DNA of 64,000 bases from an uncultured Spirochaetaceae bacterium (GTDB taxonomy: Bacteria; Spirochaetota; Spirochaetia; Sphaerochaetales; Sphaerochaetaceae): positions 62,001 to 126,000 of the forward strand of contig CALXYM010000005.1 of the NCBI GenBank assembly GCA_944392965.1, written 5' to 3'. Shown here piece after piece: positions 7,960-15,542 of the stretch; the stretch's first letter is position 1; every line of letters starts with the position of its first letter. The position numbers and the translations under genes are program-made. The notes beneath the pieces were generated by a model, which saw nothing but the letters and a program-made list of their open reading frames with translations, was not told the origin of the DNA and ran no database searches.

Positions 7960-9249
7960 TTATGGGATAAGCGATTTATCGAGTAGGAAGTCGATGATTC
8001 CTATATTCAGGACACCCTTGTCATCATACCAGCGCTTTGAGATGTCCCCTCGTATGATGATTTTCTCGAAAGAATCACCGGTAAGGGAGAGAGGATAGGA
8101 CTCAGAATCCATCTTCGTCTCATCTGGTATTGCGAATGCAGACTGGATGTATGTTCTCCGTCCTTTTGTATTCACGACGAAATCTATCTCCCTCGTGATA
8201 GTCGTCCGTCTCCCGTTGCGGCTTTCCCTCATGGTTATCGATCCGACATCAACGGTCTTCCCCCTGATGCGCAGTTCATTGAAAATGATATTCTCCATGA
8301 TATGCGTCGGTTCCTGCTGTCGGAAACCGAGGCGGGCGTTCCTCAGCCCTAGGTCTTCCGCATAATATTTCGAAGGAGTGTCGATATAGTCTTTCCCCTT
8401 TATGTCATATCGCAGGCTTTTTGTAAAAAGAAATGAAGCCTCAAGCACCCTGATGTATTTCGCGACAGTCGCCCTTGATATTCTCGAACCCATCCTGCTG
8501 TGGATTGCATTCATTATGTTCTGCGGGTTTGTGAGGCTGCCAATGGAGGAACACAGCATGTTGATGACAGCCTCGAATGCCTCCTGGTCCTCTATCTTCT
8601 CTCGCTCGATCAGGTCTTTGATGTAGATTTCTGAGAAGAGAGATTCCAAATATTCACGTTTTGATTCGTCGTTCGGTCTCGAAAGTATAAGTGGCATACC
8701 TCCGAACCATGAATAACTGTCATAAGCCTCCCTCTTATCTCCGCCTATGGCTTCGTAGTATTCAGAAAAGGAGAGAGGATGCATGTGTATCTGATCGCCT
8801 CTTCCACGGAAATTTGTAAGGATGTCTGAGGAGAGCATCTCAGAATTGCTCCCGGTCACATAGATGTCAAGATTCGGAATCGCCATCAGCTCGAGGAGTA
8901 CATCGTAGAACGTCAGCTTCCGTCCTTCCTTGTCATAGGGATTCGTGACTTTCAGGGACATCTGTATCTCGTCAATAAAAAGATAATACACATCAGTCCC
9001 ATCACCGATGATCTTCCTCACTGCCGATACAAGGGCAAACGGATTGCGGTATCTGGCATCCCTCAGCTGGTCAAGCTCGAATATGATGATGTTTTCATCC
9101 TTGACTCCGTCCTCAACGAGTTTTCTTCTGAAAAGGGTCTTCAGCAGATAGGACTTTCCGCATCTTCTTATGCCGGTTATCACCTTTATCAATCCGTTTT
9201 GCCTTTTTGACAGTAGATTTTCGAGATAATTGTCACGTTTTATTTCCAT
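7960..9249 (-). CDS. AAA-type ATPase with DUF4143-like C-terminal domain (copy 1)
   Basis: Length is 429 aa from the chosen ATG. The N-terminal half is a P-loop domain with Walker A TGIRRCGKS (residues 25-33) and Walker B YYLFIDEIQ (D93, E94). A VTGSNSEML sensor segment and RGRGDQIHMHPLSF follow, typical of this family. The C-terminal half has a winged-helix-like stretch and a nuclease-like ITREIDFVV segment. Such ATPases are abundant accessory genes whose role is not settled. I start at the second ATG (9249) because GGAGAG lies just before it; a start at 9267 would add six residues. It lies downstream of the antitoxin-toxin pair on the same strand, 130 nt after the toxin stop. Confidence 0.85.
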   Translation of the reverse strand: MEIKRDNYLENLLSKRQNGLIKVITGIRRCGKSYLLKTLFRRKLVEDGVKDENIIIFELDQLRDARYRNPFALVSAVRKIIGDGTDVYYLFIDEIQMSLKVTNPYDKEGRKLTFYDVLLELMAIPNLDIYVTGSNSEMLSSDILTNFRGRGDQIHMHPLSFSEYYEAIGGDKREAYDSYSWFGGMPLILSRPNDESKREYLESLFSEIYIKDLIEREKIEDQEAFEAVINMLCSSIGSLTNPQNIMNAIHSRMGSRISRATVAKYIRVLEASFLFTKSLRYDIKGKDYIDTPSKYYAEDLGLRNARLGFRQQEPTHIMENIIFNELRIRGKTVDVGSITMRESRNGRRTTITREIDFVVNTKGRRTYIQSAFAIPDETKMDSESYPLSLTGDSFEKIIIRGDISKRWYDDKGVLNIGIIDFLLDKSLIP

Positions 9250-9379
9250 ACACTCTCCATTATCCATATAATAATATAAGTTTTATCGCAAAACAAGATT
9301 TATTGTTACTTTTTACTGCCAAGGATGATATCGCAATGATTTTTGCCTTGACAAGAAAATATTGATGATTTGATTCGAA

Positions 9380-9772
9380 TTATCCAAGAAAACTGGCATG
9401 GAAATCAGACACACTCATGATTGACGGATCTTCGGGAAAATGTTTCAGATTGCCTGTCACAAGAACAGCTTTTGCACTCTTCGCCACCTCAAGGAACTTC
9501 CTGTCGGTCTCATCATTGAACTTGCTGTCTCTTAGTGGATGAGCAAGTATTTGCAATCCGTATTCCCTTATTGGGGAGAGCACGTCAGCTATGTCATCCT
9601 CATTGAATCCGAACTTCTTATAGCGCAGAACCTTTTCATATTCATCCATGATCCTGGCATCGAACACTATCTGGAAATCTCCAAAGAACACAGACTGGAG
9701 TATGTTGTATGCCTTGCGTCCAGGAGAAAGCATGGCAGAAACCAGGACATTGGTATCTAAAACAACGTTCAC
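9380..9772 (-). CDS. PIN-domain toxin (putative RNase), COG1569-like
   Basis: A 130-residue PIN protein. The acidic site is visible as D6 in VVLDTNVLVSA, E44/E46 in DEYEKVL and D87/D90 in NDETDR. The C-terminal VTGNLKHF matches the PIN subfamily with a TGN/D-x-K-H-F ending. PIN toxins cut RNA in a metal-dependent way and are neutralised by their partner antitoxin. The start is GTG, overlapping the antitoxin stop as GTGA, so translation is coupled. A truncated second copy of this gene lies at 12689-12789. Confidence 0.85.
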   Translation of the reverse strand: MNVVLDTNVLVSAMLSPGRKAYNILQSVFFGDFQIVFDARIMDEYEKVLRYKKFGFNEDDIADVLSPIREYGLQILAHPLRDSKFNDETDRKFLEVAKSAKAVLVTGNLKHFPEDPSIMSVSDFHASFLG

Positions 9773-10041
9773 GCTTTCCTCGCGGCACTTACAGCTTCAT
9801 CAATTTCCTCATCAGACATGAAGCCGTTCTTACTTGCACTGTTCCTCATCCTGTCCATCGCCGCTATCGCCTTGGCCTGTCTGAGTGCGCGGACGGTCTC
9901 TTCAAACCTTCCTTCAGGAATGCCCACCATCAGGGCATAAGGCTTGCCGTTATTCGTTATGACAACATCATTGTCTTTTGAAAGGTTTTCCCAAATCGAT
10001 TTCGTGTTTGTCCTCAATTCCCTTGCAGTGTAGAATTCCAT
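9769..10041 (-). CDS. Phd/YefM-type antitoxin
   Basis: A 90-residue protein with the Phd/YefM DNA-binding fold: FYTARELRTNTKSIWENL, then DVVITNNGKPYALMVGI. The charged C-terminal tail (MSDEEIDEAVSAARKA) would wrap the toxin. It should bind the PIN toxin encoded next to it and repress its own promoter. The start is at 10041, with GGAGGATAAT immediately upstream; a longer frame back to 10086 has no such signal. The stop overlaps the toxin GTG by 4 bp. It is about 85% identical by eye to the antitoxin copy at 12786-13058. Confidence 0.87.
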   Translation of the reverse strand: MEFYTARELRTNTKSIWENLSKDNDVVITNNGKPYALMVGIPEGRFEETVRALRQAKAIAAMDRMRNSASKNGFMSDEEIDEAVSAARKA

Positions 10042-10067
10042 ATTATCCTCCATCAATAATATACACG

Positions 10068-10095
10068 ATTGTGATACAATTAGCAATACAATTGT
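10068..10095 (-). promoter_or_regulatory. Candidate operator of the toxin-antitoxin genes
   Basis: An ATTGT-GAT-ACAAT palindrome (10068-10080) and an ACAATTGT palindrome (10088-10095) lie upstream of the antitoxin. ATACAAT is repeated with a 12-bp period (10074 and 10086). Phd-type antitoxins usually bind such sites. Confidence 0.45.
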
Positions 10096-10244
10096 GACTC
10101 TTCAGGGGAAATTGACATTAAAGGCATGAGGACGTTTTCCACATCCCTTGCAATCTTGGATTCACTGTTGGATAGGAAAAGCGAAACATGAGAACCCCCA
10201 GATGCCCTGAATGGTGAAATTTTTTTTGAATATAATCCTATCAA

Positions 10245-10385
10245 ATGAGGAAGATCATTCAAAAAGAATATGCTGTCCCTGAGGAACTCCGTACTTTGTT
10301 ACTGTTGACTCGTGAAAGCGAGCAACAGGAAGCAATGGAACAAAAACAACATAAAACAGGAAAAGCCAGGGGGATGGAAAGATGA
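10245..10385 (+). CDS. Small hypothetical protein (46 aa)
   Basis: A short frame starting MRKIIQKEYAVPEEL and ending with a basic, Gln-rich tail (EQKQHKTGKARGMER). Its TGA stop overlaps the ATG of the next gene as ATGA, so the two may be translated together. No good ribosome binding site is seen; the sequence before it is T-rich with a TATAAT-like element at 10231-10236. I recognise no family. The ATGA junction and same-strand neighbour are the only arguments that it is real. Confidence 0.4.
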   Translation: MRKIIQKEYAVPEELRTLLLLTRESEQQEAMEQKQHKTGKARGMER

Positions 10386-11068
10386 GATCGGCTTATGATG
10401 ACGAAATGAAACCAGAAGGCATTACTTGTCCTGCAAAGATTGAAGATGAGGAGAAGAGGGCGACAAAAGCCTTTCCTTATGGAAGTCCGAAAAGACCTGT
10501 ATTCAATGAAAATGCTTTGGCTTTATCAACAAATTGCCCTTTTGCAAAACTAGGACCTGTCGAAGAAGTCTTGGATAAAGTACTGGAGACTTATGACTCC
10601 AGGTACTTATATCATATATCAAAAATCCTGGAAGATTTTTGTTCATTTGCAACCTCTGGATTATCTGAAGTAGACGGAAGCCTTGAGCTGATCAAAACAG
10701 CAGAGAATGAATATGAACTCGAAGCAAAAGGGCCTTGTTTCTCCTGCCTCTCATTGTGTTATGAATTGAAAGACTTGGAAAAAACATTGAAAGAAAGATT
10801 TGATAGCGATTTCCAAGTCAATCTCAAAACAGATCCTGTTACAAAGAAAAAATTCAAAAAAGAGATCGACAGCCATGCCATAGCGTTGAAAACAATGCAG
10901 CTTGGAGTCAACAAGATGCCGGTATTCTCTGACCTGGTCATTCCGGATGGACCGTTTTTCTTCGCGGGAATAGATGAGGATGAAAACATCCATATCATCA
11001 TAAGAAAAGGTTTCAGAAGAAAAAAGACAGGGCAGTCCTGGAAGAGGTTTTCGAATCGCTTTTCTTGA
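10382..11068 (+). CDS. Hypothetical protein (228 aa)
   Basis: I do not recognise this protein. It has no signal peptide and no membrane segment. The central part has a cysteine group (GPCFSCLSLCYEL, about residues 117-129) and a long charged helical segment. A Lys-rich region (TKKKFKKEID) precedes a beta-like end (FFFAGIDEDENIHIII). The start has GGGGATGGAAAG upstream and overlaps the 46-codon gene before it. It lies alone on the plus strand between two minus-strand toxin-antitoxin/ATPase blocks. It could be an accessory or phage-derived gene. Confidence 0.55.
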   Translation: MRSAYDDEMKPEGITCPAKIEDEEKRATKAFPYGSPKRPVFNENALALSTNCPFAKLGPVEEVLDKVLETYDSRYLYHISKILEDFCSFATSGLSEVDGSLELIKTAENEYELEAKGPCFSCLSLCYELKDLEKTLKERFDSDFQVNLKTDPVTKKKFKKEIDSHAIALKTMQLGVNKMPVFSDLVIPDGPFFFAGIDEDENIHIIIRKGFRRKKTGQSWKRFSNRFS

Positions 11069-11248
11069 AATTGACAGGAACATATAGGAATGTTGTTCTT
11101 GAAAGAAAGCATTTTCTTGATGGACGATATTAGCCCCTGATAAAAAACAAGATTAATCCGTAAATATCCTTCCCACAGGTTCCGCATGTCATGTTGCCAT
11201 GGCAAGGACATCCTATGCGCTCATCAGGAAGAATGTTGCATGACAGCT

Positions 11249-12559
11249 TCAGGCCATGATGAAAAGGCAGGGGTCAAGGGAGAACCTCCAGCCGCGTACA
11301 ATGTCTATGCTTCCTTCCTCGCATTCCTCCCTCCCTTCCTCATCCATAGTGATGATCAAGCCTCTTCTCAAGCCGGAAGCGGACATCGCACTTCTCAGTC
11401 CTCTGATTTCACGCTCCCTGTTCCCATCAAGCCTGCATGACACCTGGATCAAGGCTTTGGGAGTCATAGAGATGTCTGATACGATGAAATCCGTCTCGTA
11501 TCCATCCTCATCGCGGTAATAGTTGATCCTCATGCCAGTCCTGAGGAGTGCGGAGAACACGGCATGTTCGAGGACAACACCCTCCGACCAGCCAAATTCG
11601 CGGAAAAGGACGGCCATCTGATGATCAACGGCATACAGCTTCCTCGGATTCCTTTTCTTCTCTGTTTCCGTGCCATATATCTCCACCTCTTCCATGAACT
11701 TGGTGTCCTTGATCATCTCTATATATGAGGAAATCAGCTCTGCTGATGTCGGGAAGCCTTCGCTTTTCAGCATATGGACGAGGCGTGCGATGGTATATGG
11801 GCTTCCACTGTTCTTCACCAATCGGAAAAGGAGACGTCTTAGTAGCGTCCCCTTCGTCACCTCGAACCTGTCTATGATGTCCCTCGAATATACAAGGTCG
11901 AAATAGTCACCCAGCACCATTTGTCTGAGGCTCACGTCGTCGACTGTGGCAAGTGCAGGATATGAGCCCCTTTCCAGATACGAGACATACAGTTTAGAAA
12001 GGCTATTCTGCATGGATGCGGAGTAGACGCCTCCTTCAGGGACCTCCGTACCGTTGAAACAGCAGAATTCCCGGAACGAGAGCGGATAGAACGGATGGTT
12101 GAGCCCTCTGCCCCTCATCTCGTCAGCTATGTCCACGGACAGGTATTTCGCAGAAGAGCCCGTGAGTACCACATGGCAGGGATGACGGTCCATCAGCACG
12201 GAGACACCCTGTCCCCATCCTTCTATGTTCTGCACCTCATCAAATAGGAAACGTACATCCGCATCGTTCTGAAATTCAGGGTACAACTCGAAATACGCCT
12301 TCTCAACAAGAGGTATCGTCAGGCCCTCCGTGCTTTCGAAGAAGTTCATGTAGCATATCTTCTCTTCTGGCAACCCATTGTCGACAAGCATCCTCGCATG
12401 GCTTCTGAGAAAGGAAGTCTTGCCAGAGCGCCTCGCTCCCACGATTATCACAGCCATGCCTGGAAGCTCCTTGAAACTGAAATCCCTCCGGACATATTTT
12501 TTTGTAAATACATACTCCCTGTTTGAAAGAATCTTCTCCTGAATCGACCTGATGTCCAT
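11249..12559 (-). CDS. AAA-type ATPase with DUF4143-like C-terminal domain (copy 2)
   Basis: Length is 436 aa. The P-loop is VGARRSGKT (about residues 39-47) and Walker B is VRFLFDEVQN. VLTGSSAKYL and RGRGLNHPFYPLSF follow. The C-terminal region ends in a nuclease-like segment with YETDFIVSD. It belongs to the same broad family as the ATPases at 7960 and 44274 but is a distant relative of both, not a duplicate. The frame is open far upstream to 12805, but the ATG at 12557-12559 has GGAGGC 5 nt before it and is the natural start. A striking palindrome (12581-12614) lies just upstream. The gene follows an antitoxin gene and a truncated toxin. Confidence 0.83.
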   Translation of the reverse strand: MDIRSIQEKILSNREYVFTKKYVRRDFSFKELPGMAVIIVGARRSGKTSFLRSHARMLVDNGLPEEKICYMNFFESTEGLTIPLVEKAYFELYPEFQNDADVRFLFDEVQNIEGWGQGVSVLMDRHPCHVVLTGSSAKYLSVDIADEMRGRGLNHPFYPLSFREFCCFNGTEVPEGGVYSASMQNSLSKLYVSYLERGSYPALATVDDVSLRQMVLGDYFDLVYSRDIIDRFEVTKGTLLRRLLFRLVKNSGSPYTIARLVHMLKSEGFPTSAELISSYIEMIKDTKFMEEVEIYGTETEKKRNPRKLYAVDHQMAVLFREFGWSEGVVLEHAVFSALLRTGMRINYYRDEDGYETDFIVSDISMTPKALIQVSCRLDGNREREIRGLRSAMSASGLRRGLIITMDEEGREECEEGSIDIVRGWRFSLDPCLFIMA

Positions 12560-12580
12560 AATGCCTCCATTCTTCAACAA

Positions 12581-12614
12581 AATTTTAACGAATATTCCAA
12601 TATTCGTCAAAATT
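12581..12614 (-). promoter_or_regulatory. Long palindrome at the ATPase promoter
   Basis: ACGAATATT-CC-AATATTCGT (12588-12607) is a perfect 9-bp inverted repeat, extended by AATTTT/AAAATT across a single mismatch on each side. A related TGATGAATAT half-site follows near 12620. The position, 20-55 nt before the ATG, suits an operator. Confidence 0.6.
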
Positions 12615-12688
12615 ATTTTGATGAATATGCTATGAAAGGTGCAAAGCCTGGTTGGAATTCCGTATGCAGTAGCATTATGACTGTCAAA

Positions 12689-12789
12689 CTGGAATCTCCG
12701 AAGGATACAGACTGAAGTATGTTGTATGCCTTGCGTCCAGGAGAAAGCATGGCAGAAAACAGGACATTGGTATCTAAAACAACGTTCAC
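12689..12789 (-). pseudogene. Truncated PIN toxin (remnant of a second toxin-antitoxin pair)
   Basis: From the GTG at 12787-12789 the first ~98 nt match the toxin gene at 9772 almost base for base (VVLDTNVLFSAMLSPGRKAYN). A one-base deletion and then complete loss of similarity follow near 12689. About three quarters of the toxin, including the later acidic residues, are missing. The ATPase gene and its promoter now occupy that place. Confidence 0.85.
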
Positions 12790-13058
12790 GCTTTCCTCGC
12801 GGCATTTATAGCTTCATCAATTTCCTCATTAGACATGGAGACGTTCTTACTTGCACTGTTCCTCATCCTCTCCATCGCGGCTATCGTCTTGGCTGGTCTG
12901 AGTGCGCGGACGGTCTCTACAAACATTCCTTCAGGAATGCCCACCATCAGGGCATACGGCTTGCCGTTATTCGTTATGACAACATCATTGTTCTTTGAAA
13001 GATTTTCCCAAATCGATTTCGTGTTTGTCCTCAATTCCCTTGCAGTATAGAATTGCAA
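12786..13058 (-). CDS. Phd/YefM-type antitoxin, orphan second copy
   Basis: A 90-residue near-copy of the antitoxin at 9769-10041 (FYTARELRTNTKSIWENL, then DVVITNNGKPYALMVGI). The frame is intact but its start is damaged. Where copy 1 has GGAGGATAATATGG, copy 2 reads GTGGATAATTGC, so only a TTG start and a weaker ribosome binding site remain. Its toxin partner is truncated. It could still act as an anti-toxin against the other copy or as a repressor, or it may be decaying. The GTGA junction to the toxin remnant is preserved. Confidence 0.7.
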   Translation of the reverse strand: MQFYTARELRTNTKSIWENLSKNNDVVITNNGKPYALMVGIPEGMFVETVRALRPAKTIAAMERMRNSASKNVSMSNEEIDEAINAARKA

Positions 13059-13119
13059 TTATCCACATTGACGATACAACCAATTTATAATACTTCACAC
13101 AAAATACATAATTCATCTA

Positions 13120-13150
13120 TTGAGCTGGAGTGAACTTTAAGGAGTATTTT
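13120..13150 (+). promoter_or_regulatory. MerR-type promoter with 19-bp spacer
   Basis: TTGAGC (13120-13125) and TATTTT (13145-13150) are separated by 19 bp, the overlong spacer typical of MerR-controlled promoters. The spacer carries GGAGTGAACTTTAAGG, close to the inverted repeat bound by NmlR/AdhR-like MerR proteins. It points at the MerR gene at 13239, suggesting autoregulation. Confidence 0.7.
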
Positions 13151-13182
13151 CCTTTCTAGCAGGGGAAAGGAGAAAACCATCC

Positions 13183-13242
13183 ATGGCCTCATACACACTA
13201 CCCCTCCTTTCTTCCTGCGCTCTTCAAAGGAGTATGGGATGA
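13183..13242 (+). CDS. Possible leader peptide (19 aa) before the MerR gene
   Basis: An ATG at 13183 follows AAAGGAG with 8-nt spacing and opens a 19-codon frame, MASYTLPLLSSCALQRSMG. Its TGA overlaps the ATG of the MerR gene (ATGA). It lies just downstream of the MerR-type promoter. It may be a coupled leader peptide or the stub of a deleted target gene. There is no homology evidence. Confidence 0.35.
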   Translation: MASYTLPLLSSCALQRSMG

Positions 13243-13589
13243 CAATAAAGGATGTATCAGAGAAATACAATGTAAGCCAGGCTACGCTCAGGTATTATGA
13301 GAAAGCCGGCATAATCCCCCCTGTAACACGAAAGAACGGAATAAGGGACTATCAGGAAAAGGATGAGCATGCGGTGGAACTGGTACTCTGCATGAGGAAA
13401 GCAGGCCTCCCGATAGAAAGCATCTCACGTTATGTCGCCCTTAAGCAGGAGGGGGAAGTGACCATAAAAGAACGGCTTTCCATATTACAGGGAGAGAGAG
13501 AAGCTCTTATCGCAAAAAAAGAGGAGATCGAAGGTTTTATAAACCGACTTAATCATAAGATAAGTCTTTTCAAGGAGAAAATTGATTAA
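13239..13589 (+). CDS. MerR family transcriptional regulator
   Basis: A 116-residue cytoplasmic regulator. The N-terminal winged helix is clear: TIKDVSEKYNVSQATLRYYEKAGIIPP, with MRKAGLPIESISRYV continuing the MerR fold. A C-terminal dimer coiled coil (about residues 75-115) follows. No extra effector domain is present and no cysteine metal site is obvious in the coiled coil, so it is probably of the small AdhR/NmlR-like class. The start has GGAGTATGGG before the ATG. A promoter with a 19-bp spacer lies 89 nt upstream and a strong terminator follows. The likely target is its own promoter; any further target is unknown. Confidence 0.87.
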   Translation: MTIKDVSEKYNVSQATLRYYEKAGIIPPVTRKNGIRDYQEKDEHAVELVLCMRKAGLPIESISRYVALKQEGEVTIKERLSILQGEREALIAKKEEIEGFINRLNHKISLFKEKID

Positions 13590-13634
13590 AAATAGGCATA
13601 CTGCTCTTTTCGAGCTTTGTAGTTTTTCCTTTTT

Positions 13635-13667
13635 GCATAGCCTGTCTTCTCAGGCTATGCTTTTTTT
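13635..13667 (+). terminator. Strong terminator after the MerR gene
   Basis: A perfect 10-bp stem (GCATAGCCTG at 13635-13644, CAGGCTATGC at 13651-13660) is followed by seven T. It separates the MerR gene from the ABC exporter. Confidence 0.9.
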
Positions 13668-13732
13668 CACTCAACTGGAAGAGTAAATTTCATAACTATG
13701 TGTAATAAGGAGAAAACTCCACATTTAAAATG

Positions 13733-13795
13733 TTGACAAAGAAGGGATTTCCTCTTAAATACAATACGGAATCTAAGTGTTTTTACTTAGGATTC
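13733..13795 (+). promoter_or_regulatory. Promoter and operator of the ABC exporter operon
   Basis: A consensus TTGACA (13733-13738) is followed by TAAATA at a 17-bp spacing or TACAAT (13760-13765) at 21 bp. Just downstream, GAATCTAAGT (13769-13778) and ACTTAGGATTC (13785-13795) form an inverted repeat with one unpaired base, near the expected transcript start. This fits a repressor site, for example for a MarR-type protein. Confidence 0.55.
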
Positions 13796-13814
13796 TAAAT
13801 TAGGTGGTAAAAAA

Positions 13815-15542
13815 ATGATAAAAAAATTAGCAAGATCAATACGGGAATATAAGCAATCATCTATCGCAACCCCGATCGTCGTTGCATGCGAAGTTGTGAT
13901 GGAAGTACTCATCCCCTACTTCATGGCACAGATAATAGACATAGGTCTGAGCCAAAGTGACATGAGCTATACGGTGAGACTCAGCATCATACTGATAATC
14001 GCCGCAATCACTTCCCTGATTTTCGGGGCTCTCAGCGGTAAACTCGCCGCTCAGGCCTCCGCAGGTTTTGCAAAGAACCTGAGGGGAGATATATTTCATC
14101 ACATCCAGACGTTCTCATTCTCGAACATCGACAAGTTCAAGGTATCGAGTCTCGTTACGAGGATGACGACCGATGTGACGAACGTACAGAACGCATACCA
14201 GATGATAATAAGAATTCTCGTAAGAGGCCCTCTGATGCTTATTGCAGCCCTTGTCATGGCATCCAGGATAAACCGACGCCTCTCACTCATATTCCTCATC
14301 GCTATACCCATCCTCGGATTTGCGCTCTTCTTCATTGCACTAAAAGCGCACCCCTATTTTGAGAAGGTGTTCAGGACATACGATAAGCTTAATAACACCG
14401 TTCAGGAGAACGTGAGGGCGATAAGGGTCGTCAAGTCATTCGTAAGGGCCGATTATGAGGAGAAGAAGTTCATGGAGACGAGCAACGAGGTCTATGACAG
14501 GTTCAAGAAAGCGGAGAAGATAGTCATCTTCAACAGTCCCGTCATGCAGAGCGTCATCTACATATCGATTCTACTCATCTCCTATAACTCGGGTAAGATG
14601 ATAGTCTCAGGTTCCATGACCACGGGAGAGCTAATGAGCATGATAATCTATGCCACTCAGATACTCTCCTCTCTTATGATGCTGTCAATGGTATTTGTAA
14701 TGATCATCATGGCCCGTAGCAGCGCTGAACGTATCATAGAGGTCCTAGAAAAGGAAAGCGACATACAGAGCCCTGTAGATGGAAGGGACTATGTCGAAGA
14801 TGGATCAATAGATTTTAAGAATGTGACGTTCAGTTACGTCAAGGATCCTGAGAAAGCGGCTTTGAAGGATATAAACCTTCATATAGAAAGTGGAGAGACC
14901 GTTGGAATAATCGGTGCCACGGGAAGTGCCAAGACGACTCTCGTGCAGCTTATTGCAAGGCTCTATGATGCGACAGAGGGATGCGTTAAGGTCGGTGGAC
15001 ATGATGTGAAGGAATACGATCTTGATGCACTGAGGAGGGATGTGGCGATGGTACTACAGAAGAACGTCCTCTTCTCAGGTACGATAAAAGAGAATCTCAA
15101 ATGGGGAGATGAGAAGGCAAGTGACGCGGAGATAGAGTATTACTCGAAGCTCAGTCAGGCCGATTCCTTCATCTCAACATTCAAGGACAAGTACGACAGC
15201 TATATTGAACAGGGAGGAACTAACGTCTCAGGAGGCCAGAAGCAGAGGATATGCATAGCACGGGCACTGCTGAGGAAACCTAAGATCCTCATTCTTGATG
15301 ATTCGACAAGTGCGGTGGATACGAAGACCGATGCTCTCATACGCAAGGCTTTCAAGGAAGAAATTCCCCAGACGACCAAGATAATAATTGCACAGAGGAT
15401 CTTAAGCATAGAAGATGCGGACAGGATCATCGTAATGGATAAGGGCAAGGTGGTAGCATTCGATACCCCAGAAAATCTCCTTACAAGTTGCGATATTTAC
15501 CGTGAGCTTTATGATACTCAGAAGAAGGGAGCACTAGCATGA
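13815..15542 (+). CDS. ABC exporter half-transporter, subunit with degenerate ATP site
   Basis: A 575-residue fusion of six transmembrane helices (about residues 15-310) and an ATPase domain (about 335-575). Walker A is GATGSAKTT, the signature is NVSGGQKQR, and Walker B is ILILDDSTSAVD, with Asp where the catalytic Glu normally sits. The switch His is replaced by Gln (IIIAQRI). These changes mark the non-hydrolysing half of a heterodimeric exporter of the TM287/288 or BmrCD type. Its partner is the next gene, overlapping by ATGA. The complex should export drugs, lipids or peptides across the inner membrane; the substrate is unknown. The start has AGGTGG upstream. Confidence 0.92.
   Translation: MIKKLARSIREYKQSSIATPIVVACEVVMEVLIPYFMAQIIDIGLSQSDMSYTVRLSIILIIAAITSLIFGALSGKLAAQASAGFAKNLRGDIFHHIQTFSFSNIDKFKVSSLVTRMTTDVTNVQNAYQMIIRILVRGPLMLIAALVMASRINRRLSLIFLIAIPILGFALFFIALKAHPYFEKVFRTYDKLNNTVQENVRAIRVVKSFVRADYEEKKFMETSNEVYDRFKKAEKIVIFNSPVMQSVIYISILLISYNSGKMIVSGSMTTGELMSMIIYATQILSSLMMLSMVFVMIIMARSSAERIIEVLEKESDIQSPVDGRDYVEDGSIDFKNVTFSYVKDPEKAALKDINLHIESGETVGIIGATGSAKTTLVQLIARLYDATEGCVKVGGHDVKEYDLDALRRDVAMVLQKNVLFSGTIKENLKWGDEKASDAEIEYYSKLSQADSFISTFKDKYDSYIEQGGTNVSGGQKQRICIARALLRKPKILILDDSTSAVDTKTDALIRKAFKEEIPQTTKIIIAQRILSIEDADRIIVMDKGKVVAFDTPENLLTSCDIYRELYDTQKKGALA

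Noticed and set aside
10080-10262. 60-codon minus-strand frame upstream of the antitoxin
   Set aside because: It covers the putative operator, lacks a start signal and has no protein-like pattern.
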